Assembly: GCF_001043975.1 (NCBI RefSeq)
Contig: NZ_LABY01000038.1
Location: 1-51,997, forward strand
Origin: Methylobacterium variabile
GTDB taxonomy: Bacteria > Pseudomonadota > Alphaproteobacteria > Rhizobiales > Beijerinckiaceae
DNA length: 51,997 bases
Reading direction: 5' to 3'
The position numbers were made by a program, and so were the translations under genes. Below the pieces are notes generated by a model. The model was not told the origin of the DNA, did not search any database, and saw nothing but the letters and a program-made list of their open reading frames with translations. The first letter of the stretch is position 1. Every line of letters starts with the position of its first letter. This document shows positions 17,756-25,962 of the stretch, piece by piece.

Positions 17756-17795
17756 GGGCGGTCTCCCTCACCCACGGTCAATGACATCCTCCGGA

Positions 17796-17922
17796 TCATC
17801 CCGGGGCGAGCACCCGGGATCCATAATCGCTGACAGTTCAGAACTGGGCGGAGAGCGTCCCGCTTCGTTCTGCACCGTCAGCGGTTCGGGATCCCGGGTT
17901 CCGCTGCGCGGCCCCGGGATGA
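17796..17922. repeat. 127-bp palindromic repeat element (REP/BIME-like)
   Basis: The left arm (17796-17844) begins TCATCCCGGGG and contains ACCCGGGATCC and CGCTGAC. The right arm (17877-17922) is its interrupted complement, ending CCCCGGGATGA. The element fills most of the 271-bp gap between dadA and the DUF429 gene. The CCCGGGATCC/GGATCCCGGG arms are typical of dispersed extragenic palindromes. No gene is seen in the gap. Confidence 0.8.
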
Positions 17923-18026
17923 CCCTGTGGAGCGGGAACGTGAGCGCCCATCCGGCAGCCGACGACACTCACCTGCGACACGCGCCTCGCCCGCCCTAGA
18001 TCCCGCCCCGGGCGGAGAGACGGCGC

Positions 18027-18755
18027 ATGGCGTGGGTCGCAGGCGTGGACGGGTGCCCGGGCGGCTGGGTCGCGGTGTTCGGGCCGCGCGACGGCGGCCC
18101 CGGGATCCGCGCCCGGGTGCTGCCGAGCCTGGAGGCGATCTGCGACGCGCCCGAGGCGCCGGCGATCGTCGCCGTCGACATCCCGATCGGCCTGCCCGAC
18201 CGGGTCGGGCCCGGCGGCCGCACAGCCGAGGTGCTGGTGCGGGCCCTGCTCGGGCCGCGGCGCGCCTCGGTCTTCCCGACCTCGGCCCGCAGCGTCGTCT
18301 ACGCACCCGACTACACGGCGGCGATCGCCCTGTCGCGCCGGCCCGAGACCCAGCCCTTCGCCCCCTCGCCACCGGCCAACGCGATCTTTCCGCGGATCCG
18401 CGAGGCGGACGGGCTGCTGCGGGCGCGGCCCGGGCTGCGGGAGCGGGTCTACGAGGTGCATCCGGAACTCGCTTTCTCAAGCCTCAACGGCGGGATGCCG
18501 CTCACGGAATCCAAGCGCGGTCCCGCCGGCGCAGCCCTGCGGCGCGGCCTCCTCGCCCGGGCCGGCCTGCCCGCCGACCTCGCGACCCCGCGCGGCGCCA
18601 AGCCCGACGACCTCCTCGACGCGCTGGCGGCGCTCGCCGTCGCGCGGGCCATCGCCAACGGGCGCGGCGTGCCCTATCCCGATCCGCCGGAGCGCGACGC
18701 CCACGGCCTGCCGGCCGCGATCTGGACGCTCCCATCCAGCGAGGCCCCCGCATGA
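18027..18755 (+). CDS. DUF429 domain protein (predicted RNase H-like nuclease)
   Basis: A 242-residue protein beginning MAWVAGVDGCPGGWVAVF, the hallmark of DUF429 (D8-G-C-xx-GW). A second conserved patch is IVAVDIPIGLPD, and the DDLLDALAALAVAR segment near residue 195 supplies further acidic residues. The fold resembles RNase H, but no biochemical role is established to my knowledge. Its TGA overlaps the ATG of the NUDIX gene, so the two are translationally coupled, which hints at a nucleic-acid or nucleotide housekeeping role. Confidence 0.87.
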   Translation: MAWVAGVDGCPGGWVAVFGPRDGGPGIRARVLPSLEAICDAPEAPAIVAVDIPIGLPDRVGPGGRTAEVLVRALLGPRRASVFPTSARSVVYAPDYTAAIALSRRPETQPFAPSPPANAIFPRIREADGLLRARPGLRERVYEVHPELAFSSLNGGMPLTESKRGPAGAALRRGLLARAGLPADLATPRGAKPDDLLDALAALAVARAIANGRGVPYPDPPERDAHGLPAAIWTLPSSEAPA

Positions 18756-19279
18756 CCGAAGCTCCGACTGATCTTGCGACCCGCGACATCGCCCGTGCCC
18801 TGGTGTTCGACCCGGCCGGCCGCCTCCTGCTGATCGCCTACGAGGCCTCGCGGGACGTCGATCCGGCCCGGCCCGGCGAGCGGACGTTCTGGTTCATGCC
18901 CGGCGGCGGGATCGAGCCCGGCGAGACGCCGGAGGCGGCCTGCCGGCGCGAGCTGGAAGAGGAGATCGGCGTCAAGGATGCGCCGCTCGGGCCGCTCGTC
19001 GCCCGCTGCGACGGACCGTTCACGCTGTTCAACAAGCCGCGCATCGCGCACGAGCGTTACTTCGTGGTGCGGCTGCCCGACGACCGGGTCGATACCAGCC
19101 GCCTCGCCGAGACCGAGGACAACCCCGTCTACGGCACCCGCTGGTGGCCGCTCGACGAGCTGGCCGCCACCCGCGAGCGGGTCGAGCCGCAGGGCCTCGC
19201 GGATCTCGCCCGGCGCCTCGTCGCCGGCGAGGCTTTGCCGGAGGTGGTGACATTGTCCTGGGGCCCGGGCGCAGCGTAA
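18752..19279 (+). CDS. NUDIX hydrolase
   Basis: A 175-residue NUDIX protein. The NUDIX box is complete: G52, E58, R66, E67, L68, E70, E71, G73 (GGIEPGETPEAACRRELEEE begins it). The substrate, a nucleoside diphosphate linked to some moiety, cannot be named; the preceding WFMPGGG and following RYFVVRLPDD segments are typical of general MutT-like or NTP-pyrophosphohydrolase members. The ATG overlaps the preceding stop codon (ATGA). The carbonic anhydrase gene follows after 32 bp. Confidence 0.93.
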   Translation: MTEAPTDLATRDIARALVFDPAGRLLLIAYEASRDVDPARPGERTFWFMPGGGIEPGETPEAACRRELEEEIGVKDAPLGPLVARCDGPFTLFNKPRIAHERYFVVRLPDDRVDTSRLAETEDNPVYGTRWWPLDELAATRERVEPQGLADLARRLVAGEALPEVVTLSWGPGAA

Positions 19280-19311
19280 GCCGGAGCACCCTCTTCCGAA
19301 GGAGCGCAACC

Positions 19312-20010
19312 ATGGACGACGGCCTATCATTTCCCCAGGCGCTGACCGAGGGCTACCGCGCCTTCCTCGACGACCGGTTCGTGCGCGAGCAGGACCGCTA
19401 CGCCAGCCTCGCCGAGGGGCAGAGCCCCGAGATCCTGATCATCAGCTGCTGCGACAGCCGGGTCTCGCCGGAGGTGATCTTCGATGCGCGGCCGGGCGAA
19501 TTGTTCGTGGTGCGCAACGTCGCCAACCTGGTCCCGCCCTTCGAGACCGGCGGCGAGTACCACGGCACCTCGGCGGCGCTCGAATTCGCCGTGCAGGCGC
19601 TCAAGGTGAAGCACATCGTGGTGCTGGGCCACGCCCGCTGCGGCGGCGTGCGCGCCTTCGCGGACGATGCGGCGCCGCTCTCGCCCGGCGACTTCATCGG
19701 CCGCTGGGTCTCGCTGATCCGCCCGGCGGCGGAAGCGCTCGGCGACGAGCCGCGCGGGCCCGACTATCTCGAGCAGCTCGAATACGCCACGGTGACGAAC
19801 AGCCTGAAGAACCTGATGACCTTCCCCTGCGTGCGCATCCTGGTGGAGCGCGGCAAGCTGCAGCTCCACGGCGCGCATTTCGGCATCGCCACCGGGCAGC
19901 TGCGGATCCGCGACCCCGAGACCGGCGAGTTCCGCCTGGCCGAGCCCGACCGGGCGGCGGGCGCGACCAAGCTGATCCGGTGCCAGGACGAAGCGGGCAG
20001 CGGGGGCTGA
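19312..20010 (+). CDS. Beta-class carbonic anhydrase
   Basis: A 232-residue enzyme interconverting CO2 and bicarbonate. Zinc ligands are C46 (in SCCDSRV, the CxDSR motif with D48 and R50), H107 and C110 (in GHARCGGV). No signal peptide is visible, so it is cytoplasmic. ATG 19312 follows GAAGGAG, a strong Shine-Dalgarno. It may be the third gene of the DUF429-NUDIX operon. Confidence 0.95.
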   Translation: MDDGLSFPQALTEGYRAFLDDRFVREQDRYASLAEGQSPEILIISCCDSRVSPEVIFDARPGELFVVRNVANLVPPFETGGEYHGTSAALEFAVQALKVKHIVVLGHARCGGVRAFADDAAPLSPGDFIGRWVSLIRPAAEALGDEPRGPDYLEQLEYATVTNSLKNLMTFPCVRILVERGKLQLHGAHFGIATGQLRIRDPETGEFRLAEPDRAAGATKLIRCQDEAGSGG

Positions 20011-20109
20011 GGTCGTCCTCGCCATTTCCAGGTTGAGCAACTCCCCCTCTCCCGCCCGGGCGAGGGGATCCCTCGAATCCATGGAATGTCAGTCGCTCAG
20101 GCTGCCGTT

Positions 20110-20853
20110 CTACCCTGCATGCCCGATCCGCGCCGCGAGCGCCGGTGCCAGCCCGTGGCTCGGCTTCGGATCCGGCCGGCGGAAGGTGCCGGCCGTCGCC
20201 TTGCGGGGGCGCTGCGCCACCAGGGCCTCGGCGAGCTTCACCGCCGCCACCACCTGATCGACCGCCGGCACCGGCAGCCGCTCGCGCACCCGGGCGGCGA
20301 GGCCCGACAGGGGCGCGCCGGCGAAGATCAGCACGTCGGCGCCGTCCTCCTCGACCATCGCGTGGGCGAGGTCGAGAAGCTGCGCCTCCTTCTCCTCCTG
20401 CACGCCCGCGAGCGCGGCGAAGCGCCCCTCGAGCGCCCGCACCCCGGCGCAGCGCTGCGCCAGGCCGTGGGCGGCGACACACTCCTCGTACCAGGGCAAC
20501 AGGGCGCGGGCGAAGGTGACGAGGCCGAAGCGCCGGCCGAGCATGCAGGCGTTCAGCATCGCGGCCTCGGCGAGGCCGACCACCGGATAATCGAACAGCT
20601 CGCGGGCGCCGAGCAGGCCCGGGTCGCCGAAGGCCGCGATGATGGCGGCGTCGACCGGCGGCGCCTCGGCCAGCATCTCGAGAGCGATCGCGCCGCCGAT
20701 CTGCGCCTCGGCCCGGGTCGCGATGTAGGGCACGCCCCGTGGCGCCGTCGCCGTCAGGATCTCGGTGCCGGGGGCGGCGACCGCGATGCCGGTGGCGCGC
20801 ATCAGCTCGGTGACGTCGCGGGTGGTGTTGGGGTTGAGGAGCAGCAGGCGCAT
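20110..20853 (-). CDS. Asp/Glu/hydantoin racemase-superfamily protein lacking both catalytic cysteines
   Basis: A 247-residue member of the hydantoin/aspartate racemase superfamily, with LLLNPNTTRDVTELM at the N-terminus and the IIAAFGDPGLLGARELFDYP and GADVLIFAGAPLSGLAARV segments. In characterised hydantoin racemases these two segments carry the catalytic Cys pair (CFGDPG and GCAGM). Here they read A74-F-G-D-P-G and A178-G179-A180, so the two-base racemase mechanism appears impossible. It may be a different enzyme or a sensor or binding protein. It is the second gene after the GntR gene, with a 21-bp gap, and is divergent from the ABC importer. Confidence 0.8.
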   Translation of the reverse strand: MRLLLLNPNTTRDVTELMRATGIAVAAPGTEILTATAPRGVPYIATRAEAQIGGAIALEMLAEAPPVDAAIIAAFGDPGLLGARELFDYPVVGLAEAAMLNACMLGRRFGLVTFARALLPWYEECVAAHGLAQRCAGVRALEGRFAALAGVQEEKEAQLLDLAHAMVEEDGADVLIFAGAPLSGLAARVRERLPVPAVDQVVAAVKLAEALVAQRPRKATAGTFRRPDPKPSHGLAPALAARIGHAG

Positions 20854-20874
20854 CGGCGGTCTCTCAGGGCGGGT

Positions 20875-21624
20875 TCAGGCGGCGTCGGGCTCCGCGTCGG
20901 CCTCGGCGAGGCCGGCGAGCAGGGCGGTGCCGGTATGGCCGACATGGTCGGCGAGGAGGCGGCCGGCGGAGGCGGGATCGCGGGCTTCGAGCGCCGCCAG
21001 GATCGCCCGGTGCTCGGCGACCGACTCGTCCCAGCGCGCCCGGCTGTCGAGGGCGCGGCGGCGCGCGATCTCGGCCCGGGCGTGCAGCGCCTCGTGCGCC
21101 TCCCGCAGCGGCCCGTTGCGGGCGGCGGCGACGATCAGGGCGTGGATCTGCTGGTTGAGGGCGAAGTAGGAGCTGAGATCCCCGGCCGCGTGGTGCGCCT
21201 CCATCTCGGCCTGGAGCTGCCGCAGCCGCTCCAGCTCCGCCGCGGTGATCCGCAGGGCCGCGAGCTCGGCGGCCCCCCGCTCGATCGTGGCGATCGCCTC
21301 GAACAGCGCCGACACGGCGTCGCGCCGCAGCTCCGCCACCCGGGGCGAGCGGTTCGGCCTGAGCTCCACCAGCCCCTCGACGGCCAGGAGCTTCAGCGCC
21401 TCGCGCAAGGGGGTGCGCGAGATGCCGAGCGCGGCGGACAGCTCCGTCTCGACCAGGGCGCCGCCCGCGGGCAGCGTGCCCTCGACGATCAGCGCCCGCA
21501 GGCGCTGCGCCGCCTGGTCGTGCAGGCCGAGCCGGGGCCCCAGGCCGGCGGCCGGCTCCAGCAGGACGGGCTTGCGGGGGCGCCCGCGGGGGCGCCGGAC
21601 CGGGTCCATGCGGGTCGTCTCCAT
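20875..21624 (-). CDS. GntR-family (FCD) transcriptional regulator
   Basis: A 249-residue regulator with an Arg/Pro-rich N-terminal tail (RRPRGRPRKP, AT-hook-like), a winged helix at about 35-95 (TELSAALGISRTPLREALKL) and an FCD domain with likely metal ligands in ALNQQIHALIVAAA and VAEHRAILAALE. It probably controls the divergent ABC/decarboxylase operon and its own operon with the racemase-like gene. ATG 21624 is chosen; ATG 21609 is possible. The AT-hook-like tail is unusual for the family. Confidence 0.87.
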   Translation of the reverse strand: METTRMDPVRRPRGRPRKPVLLEPAAGLGPRLGLHDQAAQRLRALIVEGTLPAGGALVETELSAALGISRTPLREALKLLAVEGLVELRPNRSPRVAELRRDAVSALFEAIATIERGAAELAALRITAAELERLRQLQAEMEAHHAAGDLSSYFALNQQIHALIVAAARNGPLREAHEALHARAEIARRRALDSRARWDESVAEHRAILAALEARDPASAGRLLADHVGHTGTALLAGLAEADAEPDAA

Positions 21625-21689
21625 CGCTCGCCGCCACAGGTGGCAACGACCGGGACCATAGCCGCTCCGGACGGCGGCAGGCGCATCAA

Positions 21690-21745
21690 TTCCAGGCAAT
21701 TTCTGGCGCCTGCATCAGCATTTGGCATTAATTGCATGCAGAGCA
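21690..21745. promoter_or_regulatory. AT-rich divergent control region with inverted repeats
   Basis: The 295-bp gap between the GntR gene (start 21624) and the SBP gene (start 21920) contains an AT-rich island. It includes CCAG-GCAATTT-CTGG (about 21692-21706) and GGCATTAATTGCATGCAGAG (about 21724-21743) with the palindrome TGCATGCA. This is the natural place for the GntR operator and the divergent promoters. I cannot assign -35/-10 elements with confidence. Confidence 0.45.
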
Positions 21746-21919
21746 CGAAAAATGCGTTGCGCCGGGTCCGGACCCGTCACACCCTGGTCTCGCGGCGGTT
21801 CCGAACGGCCCGCCGCGAGAGCTTTCGAGACGTCCGGCCAAGTCCGATCGGCCACGTTCAACCGGTCAAGCCCGATCGCGCTCCCGGACGGCGCGCCCCT
21901 CACAGCGAGGATCATCCCC

Positions 21920-22915
21920 ATGCGCCGCCACCTCGGCCCCCTCCTGGCCGCCGCCCTGTGGTCCCTCTCGCCCGCCTCAGGCCAGGAGGCACCGGTCAAG
22001 GTCGGCTACGCCAAGTGCGCCCACTGCCTGCCGGTCGCCCTGCTGCCGGGCCTTGCCAAGGGCGTGACGATCGACGCCACCGGCTTCAACTCCGGCAACG
22101 ACGTGCTGACGGCGCTGATCGCCAAGAGCCTCGACGTGGCGCAGGTGACCTACCTGCACTACGTCACTGCCCTCGACAAAGGCTTCGACATCGTGGCGGT
22201 GGCCGGCGAGGTGAACGGCGGCTCGGAGTGCCTCTCCGCCAAGGCGCTGGGCCTCAAGGCGGACGACTGGGCCGGCTTCAAGGCCGCGGTCGAGAAGGCG
22301 AAGGCGGCAGGCAAGCCCCTCAAGGTGGCGGCCTCCCGCGGCAACGCGCAGGACATCCACATGCGCGGCGCCTTCCTCAAGCAGGGCATCAACCCGAACA
22401 AGGACATCCAGTTCGTCAACATCCCGAACCCGTCCGACCACCTGGCGGCGATACAGCGGGGCGAGATCGACATGGTCTGCTCGGTCGAGCCCTTCGCCTC
22501 GCAGATCCGCATGGCGGGCGCCGCCGAGCGCTTCGTGCTGCCCTACGACCAGGCGGCCGGCAACCTGACCAACCTGATCGTCACCCGCTCGGACGTGATC
22601 GCCTCCCGCCGCGCCGCCGTGCAGGCGGTGGTGGACGCGGACGTGGCGCTGGTGGCCAAGCTCGAGGCCGACAAGGGCGTCTGGGTCGACGTCATCAACC
22701 AGAAGACCGGCCTCGCCAAGGACGTCGCCGCGGAGGCGATCAAGAACGCCGAGCCGGACTACCGGATGCACCGGGCGAAAACGCTCGCCATCGCCGCGAT
22801 GATGCGGGACCTCAAGTACATCAGCCGCGACGTCTCGGCCGACGTGGAGAAGCACATGGACTTCTCGTTCCTCGAGGCCGCCACGAAGAAGACCCGCGAT
22901 GGCCTCGGCTACTGA
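21920..22915 (+). CDS. ABC transporter substrate-binding protein
   Basis: A 331-residue secreted protein. The signal peptide MRRHLGPLLAAALWSLSPAS is cleaved near SGQ. The mature protein starts VKVGYAKCAHCLPVALLPGL and has the NrtA/SsuA-like pattern GFNSGNDVLTALIAKSLDVAQVTYLHYV. Two Cys in KCAHC near the mature N-terminus are unusual and could bind metal or form a disulfide. The ligand is unknown. The downstream decarboxylase-like enzyme suggests a dicarboxylate or substituted malonate, by inference. ATG 21920 overlaps the permease gene at its 3' end by 17 bp. Confidence 0.88.
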   Translation: MRRHLGPLLAAALWSLSPASGQEAPVKVGYAKCAHCLPVALLPGLAKGVTIDATGFNSGNDVLTALIAKSLDVAQVTYLHYVTALDKGFDIVAVAGEVNGGSECLSAKALGLKADDWAGFKAAVEKAKAAGKPLKVAASRGNAQDIHMRGAFLKQGINPNKDIQFVNIPNPSDHLAAIQRGEIDMVCSVEPFASQIRMAGAAERFVLPYDQAAGNLTNLIVTRSDVIASRRAAVQAVVDADVALVAKLEADKGVWVDVINQKTGLAKDVAAEAIKNAEPDYRMHRAKTLAIAAMMRDLKYISRDVSADVEKHMDFSFLEAATKKTRDGLGY

Positions 22916-23762
22916 GACGGCACCGCTGCCGGCGGCGCACCCCGCCCCGGCCCGCGGGCTGCCCCGCCGGCTGGTGGCCCTCGCCGAGCGGGCGGCCCTG
23001 CCGCTCCTCCTCGTCGCCGGCTGGGAGGCCTTCGCCCGCTCCGGCGCCCTGCCGGCGGCGCTCCTGCCCGCCCCCACCGCCGTGCTGCACGCGCTCGGCG
23101 ACTGGCTGCTCGGCCTCGACGAGAGCACCCAGACCTATTCGGGCCACTGGATCCAGGACGCCCTCGCCAGCCTGACCCGGGTCGCCGCCGGCTACGCCAT
23201 CGCGGCGGTCTCGGCGATCGTGCTCGGGGTCGCGATCGGCTGGTGGCGGCTCGTCGAGCGCACCGTCGAGCCGACCCTGCAGATGCTGCGGCCGATCCCG
23301 CCGGTGTCGTGGATCCCGCTCGCCATCATCTGGTTCGGCATCGCCGACAAGCCGGCGATCTTCCTGGTCTTCCTCGGCGCGTTCTTCCCCGTGCTGATGA
23401 ACACCATCCACGGCGTGCGCGGGGTCGACCGCAACCTGATCCGGGCCGGCGCGATGATGGGCGCCTCCGAGCGCCAGCTCCTCACCGACATCGTGCTGCC
23501 CGCCGCCCTGCCGTCGATCTTCTCGGGCCTGCGCATCGCCATCGGCTCGGCCTGGATGCTGACGGTGACGGCCGAGATGGTCGCGGTGAAGAGCGGCCTC
23601 GGCTACGTGCTGTGGGATTCCTACTACTTCCTGCGCTACGACATCGTGCTCGCCGCGATGATCTCGATCGGCCTCCTCGGCTACCTGTCCGACCTCGGCC
23701 TCAAGGCGCTGATGGCCTCGGTGCTGCACTGGCAGAAGGGCACGACGGTGCAGGGGCGGTGA
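22899..23762 (+). CDS. ABC transporter permease (SsuC/TauC type)
   Basis: A 287-residue membrane protein with about six transmembrane helices (for example LPLLLVAGWEAFARSG, AAGYAIAAVSAIVLGVAIG and IFLVFLGAFFPVLMNTIH). The coupling motif is in GASERQLLTDIVLPAALPSIFSGLRI. It starts within the end of the binding-protein gene (17-bp overlap), indicating translational coupling. It is the partner of the ATPase at 23800. Confidence 0.93.
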   Translation: MASATETAPLPAAHPAPARGLPRRLVALAERAALPLLLVAGWEAFARSGALPAALLPAPTAVLHALGDWLLGLDESTQTYSGHWIQDALASLTRVAAGYAIAAVSAIVLGVAIGWWRLVERTVEPTLQMLRPIPPVSWIPLAIIWFGIADKPAIFLVFLGAFFPVLMNTIHGVRGVDRNLIRAGAMMGASERQLLTDIVLPAALPSIFSGLRIAIGSAWMLTVTAEMVAVKSGLGYVLWDSYYFLRYDIVLAAMISIGLLGYLSDLGLKALMASVLHWQKGTTVQGR

Positions 23763-23799
23763 TGCGCCCCTTCCCCTTCCCTCGGATCGGAGATTGTCC

Positions 23800-24573
23800 A
23801 TGAGCGCGATCGACCTCGCCGACGTGCAGAAAGTGTTTCGCGACCGCGACGGGCGCGACCTCGTGGCCGTGGACCGGACCCGGGCGACGATCGAGAAGGG
23901 CGAGTTCGTCTGCCTCCTCGGGCCCTCGGGCTGCGGCAAGTCCACCCTGCTCAACATGATCGCGGGGTTCGAGCGGCCGAGCGCCGGCGAGGTCCGGGTG
24001 GCGGGCCGGGTCGTCGAGCGGCCGGGGGCCGACCGCGGCGTGGTCTTCCAGCAGCCGACGCTGATGCCCTGGCTGACCGTGATCGACAACGTCGCCTTCC
24101 ACCTCAAGCTCAAGGGCGTGGGCAAGGCAGAGCGGCACGCGCGGGCGAAGACCTACATCGATCTCGTCGGGCTCGCCGGCTTCGAGCGGCACTACCCGGC
24201 GGAGCTGTCCGGCGGCATGAGCCAGCGGGTCGGCATCGCCCGGGCGCTCCTCATGAACCCGGCCGTGATCCTGATGGACGAGCCCTTCGCGGCGCTGGAC
24301 GCCCAGACCAAGATCGAGATGCAGGAGGAGCTGGTCACGATCTGGCAGCGGGTCGGCGCCACGGTGGTGTTCGTCACCCACTCGGTCGACGAGGCCCTGG
24401 TGCTCGGCAACCGCATCGCCGTGATGAGCCGGCGCCCGGGCCGCATCCGCGAGTTCATCCCGTTCGACCTGCCCCGGCCGCGGGACGTCACCAGCCCGGA
24501 GTTCAACGACATGAAGCGCCGGATCCTCGGGCTGATCCGCGAGGAATCGAGCCGCGCCAGGGCCGCCGCGTGA
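23800..24573 (+). CDS. ABC transporter ATP-binding protein
   Basis: A 257-residue ATPase with Walker A LGPSGCGKST, Q-loop VVFQQPTLMPW, signature LSGGMSQRVGIARA, Walker B VILMDEPFAALD and switch His VFVTHS. ATG 23800 is preferred over an in-frame TTG at 23794. Its stop overlaps the ATG of the decarboxylase-like gene (ATGA at 24570), so importer and enzyme are cotranslated. Confidence 0.94.
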   Translation: MSAIDLADVQKVFRDRDGRDLVAVDRTRATIEKGEFVCLLGPSGCGKSTLLNMIAGFERPSAGEVRVAGRVVERPGADRGVVFQQPTLMPWLTVIDNVAFHLKLKGVGKAERHARAKTYIDLVGLAGFERHYPAELSGGMSQRVGIARALLMNPAVILMDEPFAALDAQTKIEMQEELVTIWQRVGATVVFVTHSVDEALVLGNRIAVMSRRPGRIREFIPFDLPRPRDVTSPEFNDMKRRILGLIREESSRARAAA

Positions 24574-25286
24574 TGACCCGGCTCGGGATGCTGACCCCGT
24601 CGTCGAACACCCGGCTCGAGCCGGCGACCGCGGACCTGCTGCGCGGCGCGCCGGAGATCACCGCGCATTTCTCGCGCTTCCGCGTCACCGAGATCACCCT
24701 CTCGGCGGCGGGTCTCGGGCAGTTCGACGAGGCGCCGATCCTGGCGGCCGGCCGGCTGCTGGCGGACGCCAAGGTCGACGCGATCGCCTGGAACGGCACC
24801 TCGGCGGCGTGGCTCGGCTTCGACCGCGACGAAGCCCTGTGCGCCCGGATCACCGAGGCGACCGGGATCCCGGCGGCGACGGCGGTGCTGGGCTTTCGCG
24901 AGGCCTTCACCCGGGCCGGCATCCGCCGGGTCGGCCTCGTCACGCCCTATACGGGCGACGTGCAGGAGAAGATCCGGGCGAACTGGGGGGCGGCCGGGTT
25001 CGACTGCGCCGCCGAGCGCCATTGCGGCCTCTCCGACAACTTCTCGTTCGCGGAGGTGCCGGAGGCGGACGTCGCCGCCATGGCCCGGGCGGTCGCTGCC
25101 GAAGGCGCCGAGGCCGTGGCGATCGTCTGCACCAACATGGCGGGGACGGCGCTCGTCGAAGACCTCGAGGCCGAGCTCGGCATCCCGGTCTTCGACTCGA
25201 TCGCCGTCACCCTGTGGGCGGCCCTGCGGGAGGCGGGCGCCGACCCCGGCCGGATCACCGGCCAGGGCGGGCTGTTTCGCCTCTGA
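24570..25286 (+). CDS. Arylmalonate decarboxylase / maleate isomerase-like enzyme (single-Cys type)
   Basis: A 238-residue member of the Asp/Glu racemase superfamily. The N-terminus GMLTPSSNTRLEP is typical of the maleate cis-trans isomerase/arylmalonate decarboxylase branch. The first catalytic Cys position reads G76-T-S (AWNGTSAAWLG), as in arylmalonate decarboxylase, and the second keeps C187 (AIVCTNMAG). Retaining only the second Cys is what separates the decarboxylase from racemases and isomerases, which need two. It probably protonates a carbanion or enediolate after loss of CO2, but the substrate is unknown. It is the last gene of the importer operon. Confidence 0.8.
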   Translation: MMTRLGMLTPSSNTRLEPATADLLRGAPEITAHFSRFRVTEITLSAAGLGQFDEAPILAAGRLLADAKVDAIAWNGTSAAWLGFDRDEALCARITEATGIPAATAVLGFREAFTRAGIRRVGLVTPYTGDVQEKIRANWGAAGFDCAAERHCGLSDNFSFAEVPEADVAAMARAVAAEGAEAVAIVCTNMAGTALVEDLEAELGIPVFDSIAVTLWAALREAGADPGRITGQGGLFRL

Positions 25287-25289
25287 CGA

Positions 25290-25799
25290 TCAGCGATCGG
25301 CCTTGGCGCCGCCGAGGGTCAGCTCGAGGTAGCGCCGGGTGGTCGGCCGCACGAGGTCGGCCATGGTCTGGGCCATCGCCAGCTCTTCCTTCAGCGACAT
25401 CTCGAAGGCCGGCAGCCGGGCGCTCTGGCCGGCGGCCTCCGCCAGGGTGATCAGCGCGTCGTAGGCCGCCGCCTCGTAATTCTCGAAGGCGCGGTTGGCG
25501 AAGGCGTTCTTCAGGATCTCGTCCTGGGCCGGGGTGTGGGCGAGCGCCGCCATGTTGCCCATGAAGCCGAGCACGCCCTCCTTCAGGGTCGAGGGGCTCT
25601 CGGACATCGCCGCCAGGGCCTCGTCGAGCCGGTCGCGCTGGCCGTGCGTCTCGGTGATGTGCCGGCGCAGCGCCGCCTCCATGTCGGGGTAGCGCTCCAG
25701 CCGCTCGACCTGCCGCTCCATGATCTGCAGGGCCTGCAGTTCCAGGGCGTGGGTGTTCTTCAGCGCGGTCACGTACAGCGAACGGATGTCCTCGGCCAT
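25290..25799 (-). CDS. YciE/YciF-type ferritin-like protein (DUF892)
   Basis: A 169-residue all-helical protein. LYVTALKNTHALELQALQIM and ITETHGQRDRLDEALAAM are the first two helices of the DUF892 four-helix bundle. Glu and His residues suited to a di-metal centre occur at ALE, TETH and NYEAAAYDAL. Relatives are induced by osmotic and general stress; the function is not settled. The start MAEDIRSLYV follows GGAACCCCC. It ends 4 bp from the convergent decarboxylase-like gene, and its 5' region is shared with the stress-type small genes. Confidence 0.87.
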   Translation of the reverse strand: MAEDIRSLYVTALKNTHALELQALQIMERQVERLERYPDMEAALRRHITETHGQRDRLDEALAAMSESPSTLKEGVLGFMGNMAALAHTPAQDEILKNAFANRAFENYEAAAYDALITLAEAAGQSARLPAFEMSLKEELAMAQTMADLVRPTTRRYLELTLGGAKADR

Positions 25800-25962
25800 C
25801 GGGGGTTCCTTCCTCAGTTGTCGGGCAAAGGCCTTCGGCAAGGGTCGTCGGGCAAGCGGTTCGAGCAAGGGATCTGCTGCTCGGCCCAACGCCGGTCGCA
25901 CCCGCCGGTTCGCGCCAGATACTCATACTGTGACAAAGTATCCGAGGGTGCCGGGGCGGCTC

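Noticed and set aside
20086..23175. 1029-residue open frame on the plus strand
   Set aside because: It runs antisense to the racemase-like and GntR genes and out of frame through the binding protein; low-complexity Arg/Gly/Ala content.
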